The notes beneath the pieces were generated by a model, which searched no databases, was not told the DNA's origin, and saw only the letters and a program-made list of their open reading frames with translations. DNA of 64,000 nucleotides from Pelagicoccus enzymogenes. Lineage in GTDB: Bacteria; Verrucomicrobiota; Verrucomicrobiia; Opitutales; Opitutaceae. How positions within the stretch are numbered: position 1 is the stretch's first letter; each line of letters opens with the position of its first letter. Of the stretch, positions 9,729-15,932 are shown piece by piece. Location of the stretch: the NCBI RefSeq assembly GCF_014803405.1, contig NZ_JACYFG010000051.1, positions 558,001 through 622,000 on the forward strand, read 5' to 3'. The position numbers were made by a program, and so were the translations under genes.

Positions 9729-10145
9729 TTATTGTTCGGAGCAAATTTTGGCTTGGGCGGCTCGGTTTATGAGTTCTTGCAGGACGGTTTCGTCGACGTC
9801 CGAGAGGCGCTTGATGTTGAGGCAACAGCTGCCTGTCTTGTGCTTGCCGAGTTTGGCGAGCAGGTCTTGCTGGTTCTCGAATCCGGCGAGCAGGTATACG
9901 GAGAGGTATTGCTTGCGGGGAGAGACGCCGATGCGAAACCAGTCTCCTTCGCGCCCGCTGGCGTAGCGGTAGTGGTAGCTGCCGTAGCCGATGATGGCGT
10001 CCCCCCACATGGCGGGTTTTTCTCGGGAGGCGGTTTTCATCCACTGGCAAATGGTCTTGGTGTCCTTTCGTTTTTGCGGATCTACGATGGCGTTGAGGAA
10101 GGCGCTGACGCTTTGGGCGTTTTTCTGGGTTTTGAGTGAGCTCAT
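9729..10145 (-). CDS. DUF1801 domain-containing protein
   Basis: A 138-residue cytoplasmic protein. The DUF1801/YdhG-like fold is recognised from VSAFLNAIVDPQKRKDTKTI, PAMWGDAIIGYGSYHYRY, GDWFRIGVSPRKQYLSVYLL, and the C-terminal LGKHKTGSCCLNIKRLSDVD with VLQELINRA. The family is related to frataxin-like folds. Its biochemical function is unknown. An upstream in-frame codon would add 13 residues. The ATG at 10145 fits the family N-terminus better and is preferred. It is preceded by a palindromic repeat element. Confidence 0.85.
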   Translation of the reverse strand: MSSLKTQKNAQSVSAFLNAIVDPQKRKDTKTICQWMKTASREKPAMWGDAIIGYGSYHYRYASGREGDWFRIGVSPRKQYLSVYLLAGFENQQDLLAKLGKHKTGSCCLNIKRLSDVDETVLQELINRAAQAKICSEQ

Positions 10146-10202
10146 GGCGTGAAGGCGAGTGCGGTTTACTGGGATTCGTCGCACAGTGGGCAGATCGAAA
10201 GG

Positions 10203-10267
10203 GTGTGGAAAGCGGCCTTGCTCAGAGAATGCGCGACCTTATCGCGGCGCAAGGCCGCTTCCCACAA
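10203..10267. repeat. REP-like palindromic element, family A copy 1
   Basis: Two 18-base arms (10203-10220 and 10250-10267) are near-perfect inverted repeats around the core AGCGGCCTTG/CAAGGCCGCT. The 3' arm sequence recurs almost identically at 50608-50635. It sits between divergent genes and has no coding potential. Confidence 0.7.
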
Positions 10268-10335
10268 TAGGAGTCCACAAGAGGAACTTGGTCAGTCTGG
10301 AACCTGGGGCGCTGGGTAGTTTTCTGGAAAATTAA

Positions 10336-10977
10336 ATGGGAGTTGCCGGGGAAGAGTGGGATCGTTTTTTTGAGGCGATGGATCCCTGGGCCAATTCCCC
10401 TCTTTCGCTCAATAGCTTCGTGGTCAAGGAGCATGTCGGCATGTTCAAGGCGGCGAACAATTTCGACATGTACGATCCTCAGAGCGGTCGGCTGGTGCTG
10501 GAGTGTCGCGAGGAAAAGCTGGGCGGCTTCACCAAGTTGCTCCGTTTCACGGACTACAAGCGGATGACGCCGTTCCACATCGAGATCCGGGAGCCGGGCG
10601 GCGAGACCTTGATCGAGATCAAGCGGGGCGTTTCCTTCCTGCTTTCCGAGGTGGAAGTTTTTGACGGCGAGGGAAACCTGCTGGGAAGCTTCAAGCAGAA
10701 GTTCTTTTCCATCGGGGGAAAGTTCGACGTCTACTCGGCGGAGGGGGAGGTGCTTTGCTCGCTCAAGGGTAAGTGGACCGGTTGGGATTTTTCCTTCGGG
10801 ATCGACGGCATGGAGTTCGCTCACGTGAGCAAGCAGTGGTCGGGCTTCGGAAAAGAGTTATTCACATCGGCCGACAATTACATGCTGCAGGTAGCTCCCT
10901 CCTTGGAGCCAGACCATCCGTTGCGTAAGCTGATCATCGCGGCGGTTATGTGCATCGACATGGTGCTGAAGGAGTAA
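10336..10977 (+). CDS. LURP-one-related / phospholipid scramblase-like protein
   Basis: A 213-residue protein resembling the LURP-one/scramblase (tubby-like) fold: repeated short beta-strands such as FVVKEHVGMFKAANNFDMYD, ECREEKLGGFTKLLRFTDYK, HIEIREPGGETLIEIKRGVS and EVFDGEGNLLGSFKQKFFS. A hydrophobic C-terminal helix (LRKLIIAAVMCIDMVLKE) closes the domain, as in the tubby family. The function in bacteria is unknown; lipid or membrane association is a family-based guess. The start may instead be the ATG at 10378 (MDPWANSPLSL). It is transcribed alone and faces away from the DUF1801 gene. Confidence 0.75.
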   Translation: MGVAGEEWDRFFEAMDPWANSPLSLNSFVVKEHVGMFKAANNFDMYDPQSGRLVLECREEKLGGFTKLLRFTDYKRMTPFHIEIREPGGETLIEIKRGVSFLLSEVEVFDGEGNLLGSFKQKFFSIGGKFDVYSAEGEVLCSLKGKWTGWDFSFGIDGMEFAHVSKQWSGFGKELFTSADNYMLQVAPSLEPDHPLRKLIIAAVMCIDMVLKE

Positions 10978-11063
10978 GGCGCTCGCTCGGCCTGGGGAGC
11001 CGCTAGGAGCTTAAGGGGGCCAGGGGGTGCGCGAGCGTGTGAACAAAACTTAGGGCGCTTCGT

Positions 11064-11091
11064 TTGAAAATAAGCGAAAAGTCGCTATCAA
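11064..11091 (+). promoter_or_regulatory. Candidate sigma70 promoter for the hybrid histidine kinase
   Basis: TTGAAA (11064-11069), a 16-base spacer, then TATCAA (11086-11091), about 75 bases before the kinase ATG. It was found by eye only. Confidence 0.35.
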
Positions 11092-11167
11092 TAGGGCTCC
11101 CGGTTTCGGGAAAGCCGCGACAGCTGCAATGAAGTAGGTCCGGCCCGATCTTTCAGTCCTTTTTTCA

Positions 11168-12883
11168 ATGCTCAAACGTTCGCCTCTCGACCGCAGTGTC
11201 AGCTTCCGGAATCAATTGCCACGAGTGGAACGAGGTTGGCTTGCCGGCCAGTTGAGCAAACTGCCTGGGATCGCCACGGCGCTCTGCGATTGCGATGGCG
11301 TGGACGATTTGATGAGAGCCTCCGTGGTCCTCGGGCGCGAACGGCTAGGCTTCGTTCGCATGGGCATTTGGCTGCTGGATGACGACGGAGCCTGCGCTAC
11401 CGGGACCTTTGGGGTGGACATGGAAGGCAAGGTCATCGACGAGCGAGGGGAGCGGATCTTCGACAACTCCGGCTACATTCGCGACATGATGGAGGCGTGG
11501 CGGCGCTCGCCTCATTACTTCGAGAAGCCGATCGATTCCTTAAGGGCTGCGGACTCGGCGGTCGTGGGGCGGGGAGTGCGCATCACGGTTCCGCTCATGG
11601 CGAAGGCCGAGATATTCGGCTTCATCTCGGTAGACGACTTGATCGATACGGAGAGCGTCAACGACCGCGCAGGTCCCTTGCTTTGCCAGTTTGCCCAAGT
11701 CGTTTCCAGCGCCTACCAAATGCGCAAGATGCAGGACGAGCTTGAGCGTTCCCGCCAGCAGGTGAGTGAAGCGGAGCGGGTGCAGAGCGAATTTCTAGGG
11801 ATGATGGGGCACGAGGTGAGGACCCCCTTGAACGCCATGATGGGCTACGCTCAGCTGCTGAAGTCTCGGGCCGTGGGCGGCGAAATCGAGGGCATTGCCC
11901 AGACGATCGAGGAGAGCGGCCGACACATGAAGGGCTTGATCGACAGCGTGCTGGAGTACTCCCACCTGTCGAGCGGGGACGTGAAGCGCTGGTACAAGCC
12001 TGGGGACCCGCTGGATGTCCTGCGCTCCACGGTGCAGAGTTTCGAGGAGATGTATCGGGGGAAGGGCCTGGTCTTGGACTTTTGTTTCGAGGGGCGCCAT
12101 GTGCCGGTGCATTTCGATGCGGTTAGCTTGCGCCAGGTCGTCAGCAACCTGCTGCAAAACGCGTTCAAGTTCACGGAACGTGGCGGGGCACAGGTACGGG
12201 TCTTTTCCCGGATCGAGCCGGATGCCACAGAGTTTTTCATCGAGGTGAAGGACACGGGGATCGGCATCGAGGAGGCGCATCAGCGCAAGATCTTCGAGCC
12301 CTTCCGCCAGGTCAGCGGAGAGCGCGGACGAAACTTGGGGGGCATCGGGATGGGCTTGGCGATCGTCAAGCGCCTCGTGGTGGCGATGGACGGCGAGATC
12401 GCCTGCCGCAGCGTCCTGAACGAGGGGACGGTGTTCACCATCGACCTCAAGTTCGACAACGTAACCGAGGCCGATCCCTCCGGCCCGGGAGACGTTCCCA
12501 TCCGAGATCGCGCGAGCTCTCGGGTACTGATCGTCGATGACGACGAGACGAACTTGGAGGTCCTGCAGTCGATGGCCAAGTGTCTTGGGTTCGTGAATAC
12601 CGACCATGCTCGCAATGGTCTGGAAGCCCGCGACCTGTTGGCGGAGCATCCCTACGACATTGTTCTGTTGGATGTGCAAATGCCTCGCATGGACGGATTG
12701 AGCCTGACGCGCATCGTTCGTTCGGGAGAGGTTTGTCCGATAAATCGCGAAGTGCCGATTGTTGGCGTGACGGCTTACACGAGCAAGCACGACAGGGAGG
12801 AGTGCCTGATGGTGGGGATGAACGATTACCTGCCGAAGCCCGTCATGCTTGATTCCCTGCGGCGCGTGTTGGACCTGGCCTGA
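11168..12883 (+). CDS. Hybrid sensor histidine kinase with C-terminal receiver domain
   Basis: A 571-residue soluble signalling protein with no membrane segment. Order: a GAF-like sensor domain (about 25-180: LGFVRMGIWLLDDDG, ITVPLMAKAEIFGFISVDDL), a short coiled coil, and a HisKA dimerisation domain with the phospho-acceptor His215 (GMMGHEVRTPLNAMMGY). Then a HATPase domain (N box QVVSNLLQNAFKFTE, G1 VKDTGIGIEE, G2 GIGMGLAIVKRL), and a receiver domain (about 450-571) with the acidic pair in IVDDDETN, phospho-acceptor Asp502 in LLDVQMPRMDG and Lys in LPKPV. It is probably a phosphorelay kinase responding to an intracellular cue. The next gene starts 73 bases later on the same strand. Confidence 0.95.
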   Translation: MLKRSPLDRSVSFRNQLPRVERGWLAGQLSKLPGIATALCDCDGVDDLMRASVVLGRERLGFVRMGIWLLDDDGACATGTFGVDMEGKVIDERGERIFDNSGYIRDMMEAWRRSPHYFEKPIDSLRAADSAVVGRGVRITVPLMAKAEIFGFISVDDLIDTESVNDRAGPLLCQFAQVVSSAYQMRKMQDELERSRQQVSEAERVQSEFLGMMGHEVRTPLNAMMGYAQLLKSRAVGGEIEGIAQTIEESGRHMKGLIDSVLEYSHLSSGDVKRWYKPGDPLDVLRSTVQSFEEMYRGKGLVLDFCFEGRHVPVHFDAVSLRQVVSNLLQNAFKFTERGGAQVRVFSRIEPDATEFFIEVKDTGIGIEEAHQRKIFEPFRQVSGERGRNLGGIGMGLAIVKRLVVAMDGEIACRSVLNEGTVFTIDLKFDNVTEADPSGPGDVPIRDRASSRVLIVDDDETNLEVLQSMAKCLGFVNTDHARNGLEARDLLAEHPYDIVLLDVQMPRMDGLSLTRIVRSGEVCPINREVPIVGVTAYTSKHDREECLMVGMNDYLPKPVMLDSLRRVLDLA

Positions 12884-12956
12884 TGCAGGCGTTCGCGTGC
12901 CAAAGCCGCTTTTTGAGCTTTCTCTTTCGGCTAGGAAGCGATTTGTTGAGCCTTCA

Positions 12957-13517
12957 ATGGCGGGTGTGCAAACAATCGAAGAAGCCTACGACTTTATCCA
13001 GAAGGTGGGCATCTGCACGATTTTCAGCGAGAGCGTTCCGGGGATCGGTTCCTTTTACGATGCGGTCGACTTGCCGGATCGTAGTGGCGGGAGAACCAAA
13101 TGGGGAGCTCGCATGGAAGCGGTTTGGGAGTGGAAGATCGAGCTGCCCACCTTGTATCCAGAAGACATATACTACGGTAAGATCAAGGGAGGGCATGCGG
13201 CCTTGATGAGCATGCGGTATTTCAAGGAAGTGCACTACCCAAAGCACGCCTATGTGGTTTCCGCCTGCAAGCCGCTCGCCCAGCAAGTCTACGAGATTGT
13301 GCGCTTAAGTCCGGGGACGACTGCTGAGGTGAGGCGGGAGGCTATGGAGCGATTTGGCTGCAGCAAAAGCCGATTCGACACGGCCCTCAAGGAATTGCAG
13401 ATAAGCTTGAACATCGTGCGTTTGAACGAGCCGGACCTCAAGAACGACACTTGGGTCCCCTTCGAGGAAGTGTACGGAGAGCTCGAACTTGGAGGGGGCC
13501 AAGAGGACGATGCTTGA
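12957..13517 (+). CDS. AlkZ-related (winged-helix) protein
   Basis: A 186-residue cytoplasmic protein resembling short 'AlkZ-related' proteins, which share the HTH_42/AlkZ DNA-glycosylase fold. Visible features: GSFYDAVDLPDRSGGRTKWG, a WEWKIELPTLYPEDIYYGKI segment with substrate-pocket style aromatics, and a C-terminal winged-helix-like part (AEVRREAMERFGCSKSRFDT, then ALKELQISLNIV). It is much shorter than AlkZ (about 370-400), so glycosylase activity is doubtful. A longer in-frame extension overlaps the kinase gene. ATG 12957 was preferred because the upstream residues look non-coding. The stop overlaps the start of a small membrane protein gene by 8 bases, which suggests coupled translation. 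Confidence 0.6.
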   Translation: MAGVQTIEEAYDFIQKVGICTIFSESVPGIGSFYDAVDLPDRSGGRTKWGARMEAVWEWKIELPTLYPEDIYYGKIKGGHAALMSMRYFKEVHYPKHAYVVSACKPLAQQVYEIVRLSPGTTAEVRREAMERFGCSKSRFDTALKELQISLNIVRLNEPDLKNDTWVPFEEVYGELELGGGQEDDA

Positions 13518-13695
13518 GGATTTCGTTGGTTTCGTTTTCTCCGCTCTGCTCGGGATCGCGATCATGGTGGTGGTGGTCTATCTGGCCCGCAAGGAAATGC
13601 TCAAGCAGGTCAAGAAGAGCGAGCAGCACAAGCGACGGGACGACGCGGGAGACGTCGAGAACCGTGGCGCATCGGACGGTCCGAACCAAGGTTGA
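13510..13695 (+). CDS. Small single-span membrane protein, function unknown
   Basis: A 61-residue protein with one strong N-terminal transmembrane helix (FVGFVFSALLGIAIMVVVVY) and a highly charged cytoplasmic tail rich in Lys, Arg, Asp and Glu (KKSEQHKRRDDAGDVENRG). The ATG at 13510 lies inside the end of the AlkZ-related gene, with a purine-rich RBS (ggaggggg) 12 bases upstream. The family was not recognised. The overlap suggests the two proteins are made together. Confidence 0.6.
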   Translation: MLEDFVGFVFSALLGIAIMVVVVYLARKEMLKQVKKSEQHKRRDDAGDVENRGASDGPNQG

Positions 13696-13779
13696 GGGAC
13701 CTCGCTTGGCCCGGCCTTCGACGGGAGTCTTCGATTATTGAGGGAGAGAGGCGCAGGAGCCCGCCGCGTCCGGAAGACG

Positions 13780-15027
13780 CTACCGTGTTGACGCTCGAGA
13801 AGCGTGAGCTCCTCCTTTTTCCTGATGTAGGGTGCGGAGCTGTTCGCTGAGCCAGATCTTGCGCTTCCAGCGTGAATTCTTGGAAGACATGTCGATCTGG
13901 TACAGGCTTTCGTCGTCGCCCTTGGGCTCCTCGATATTGAGGATGCGGCAAAGGTTGAGGGCTAGCCACTTCTCTATCTTCAGCACGACCAGCTTCTTGC
14001 GCAGGCGTCCTTGCACGTCGCGGTTGAGGATGGTGGGAATGGTGTTGAGAGTGAGGATTTCGTCGATGGCGGTGTTGGCCATCTTCACGCGGCCCTCTTC
14101 GCTGGCGTAGAAGTGGCTGACAGCGAAGACAGTCTTGCCGGGCTCGATCTGCTTGAGGAATTGGCAGGACTTTACGACGGTGGAGCCGGTGCGGACCATG
14201 TCGTCGAAGAGGATGATGTCGTGGCCGCGGATGTCCTCGAAAGTGGTTTCGCTCTCCGCGTGCAGCTTTATCTGCACCTCGCGCTCGCCGGTGCGCTCCT
14301 TGTCTAGGAGGACAAACTTAGCCTTGGACAGGCCAAGTCGGCTGAACATTTCCTTCACGAACTCGCGGGCTCCCTTGTCGGGGGCGCAGAGGGCGAGGCC
14401 CTCTCCCTCGTCGCCGTAGTCGACGATGTCGGAGTTCAGGAAGTAGTCGACGTAGATCTCGTAAGGGATGAGGTCGTAGAAGCGTCCGCCGAATACTTCG
14501 GTGAACATGCTACGCACGGACTTGGAGTGGTTGTGCACGGTGAGCACGGCGTCCACTCCGGAGAGCTTGAGCAGCTCGGCGTAGAGCTTGGCGGTGAAGG
14601 GTTGCCCGTCGAATTTCTTGAGGTCCTTGCTGTCGCGGTCGTGGGCGGTGTTGCCGAGCTCGGGGCGGGCTCCGCGGTCTTGGGCGCTGTAGAAAAGGTC
14701 GGGCTCCACCAAGATGACCTCGGCGGCGCCGTTTTCCTTGGCGGCGCGGGCGATCATGAAGGTGCGCATGGCGAGGCTCTGGCGGCTCATGCCCAGGCTG
14801 CTGGCGCTGACGATGATGATGGACTTGCCCGCCATCTTGTTGCCGATGTTTTCGAAGTCGGTTTCGTCGGAAATGAAGCGTGGGCAGAACTCGGTATTGG
14901 CGAAGCGCTTCATGCTGATTTTGTCAGCCACGTCCTCGATCTGTCCCATGCCGTAAGCGACATCGATTGCGAAGGGGTCGTCGGACGAGTTGCCGACGAC
15001 GATGTATTTCGGATCCAAGAATTTCAC
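13780..15027 (-). CDS. Divergent ribose-phosphate pyrophosphokinase-like protein
   Basis: A protein of about 415 residues resembling PRPP synthetase, which makes PRPP from ribose-5-phosphate and ATP. Shared features are the N-terminal half (SASSLGMSRQSLAMRTFMIA, RARAAKENGA-type helix, QDRGARPELGN), the PRPP-binding loop DIILFDDMVRTGSTVVKSCQ, and a HFYASEEG segment. It differs from classical Prs (about 315 residues): the conserved DLHA/DxH metal site reads VHNHSKSV, and there is a C-terminal extension of about 70 basic residues. Activity is therefore uncertain. The start is unclear: GTG at 15027 (VKFLDPKYIVVG) fits the family, but the frame is open to TTG at 15090. Confidence 0.75.
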   Translation of the reverse strand: MKFLDPKYIVVGNSSDDPFAIDVAYGMGQIEDVADKISMKRFANTEFCPRFISDETDFENIGNKMAGKSIIIVSASSLGMSRQSLAMRTFMIARAAKENGAAEVILVEPDLFYSAQDRGARPELGNTAHDRDSKDLKKFDGQPFTAKLYAELLKLSGVDAVLTVHNHSKSVRSMFTEVFGGRFYDLIPYEIYVDYFLNSDIVDYGDEGEGLALCAPDKGAREFVKEMFSRLGLSKAKFVLLDKERTGEREVQIKLHAESETTFEDIRGHDIILFDDMVRTGSTVVKSCQFLKQIEPGKTVFAVSHFYASEEGRVKMANTAIDEILTLNTIPTILNRDVQGRLRKKLVVLKIEKWLALNLCRILNIEEPKGDDESLYQIDMSSKNSRWKRKIWLSEQLRTLHQEKGGAHASRASTR

Positions 15028-15212
15028 TACTAACTTTCGAGAACGGGAGGAGGGAGGAAGACAGCTACAGGTTTGTCCGCTAGAGCCCAATGATCAAGCG
15101 GTGGAAAAGGATGAGGGCGAGTCTTTTTCTTGGATTCGAGGGCTCTTCGTGAAGATCTCCAGCATTCGGTTGCAGCAACTGCGGAATGGAACGGGCATCT
15201 GCCGCATGAGAC

Positions 15213-15407
15213 TCAAGGGGCCTTTGCCAGACGGTGGCGAGCGGCTTGGGCGATGGTCGCCCGCAGGCTTTCGGGGGCGCGGCTCCAGAGGGAGATTTCG
15301 TGCAGGGTGCGGCCGCAGCCGCGGCAGACGCCACGCTGGTCCAGCTCGCAGCGTTTCCGGCAGGGCGAAGGATTGGGTGGGCGGGACGGCGTTGGGTTTG
15401 AAGGCAT
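15213..15407 (-). CDS. DUF1289 domain protein (putative Fe-S protein)
   Basis: A 64-residue protein with the DUF1289 signature: four conserved cysteines (SPCRKRCELDQRGVCRGCGR) followed by TLHEISLWSRAPESLRATI. Proteins of this family are thought to bind an iron-sulphur cluster or zinc; the role is not established. It begins with ATG at 15407, on the same strand as and 186 bases before the PRPP-synthetase-like gene. Longer overlapping frames in this stretch lack any family match and were treated as shadows. Confidence 0.8.
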   Translation of the reverse strand: MPSNPTPSRPPNPSPCRKRCELDQRGVCRGCGRTLHEISLWSRAPESLRATIAQAARHRLAKAP

Positions 15408-15469
15408 TTGTTTTGGCTACCGAGAATTTGACGGGAAGAATGGCCGGCCATTGACAAGGCACACATGTA

Positions 15470-15932
15470 AGAGTGTTCGCTGACGATTCGACTCCTTGCG
15501 AGCTATGGCGGAAAGTCTATTTTGCGAGCGATAAGTGCCCCAATCCTCCCCATGTCTCGTCTTTTAACTCTTTTCTCATGCTGCCCGGCCTGGGCGGTTT
15601 CCATGCTCGTGGCTGAGACCACCCAGCTGTCCGACGTGGAGTCGGAGCGGAGGAACGTCTGGTGTACCTGATCGATGGTGCTGTCCGTGGAAGCTCAAAA
15701 ATTCGTAGATTTTCTCAACAATGTGCCCATCGAAATTGACCGCTTGCGAACTGCCATTGAAGCGGGCTGACCGGCGGATGGAAGTCGGACGTTCCGAAAA
15801 GGATTTCATTGAGGCTGTGGCGTTGGGTGGCTTGCTGGGGGGCGTGTTGCTTCCTATCTCAACAAGCCCCCAGAGCCAGACTGTCGAACGCGCGCCCTTG
15901 ACGCCTTTCAAATCCGAGGGGAGGCAAGCGTC
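15470..15932. other. 463-base stretch without a convincing gene
   Basis: Only short frames occur here. One from 15552 encodes about 39 residues. One from 15675 encodes about 31 (VEAQKFVDFLNNVPIEIDRL). One ends at 15936 and overlaps the GH2 start by ATGA. They are in different frames and none was recognised, so the stretch may be the remains of a decayed gene. No clear terminator or promoter was seen. Confidence 0.4.
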
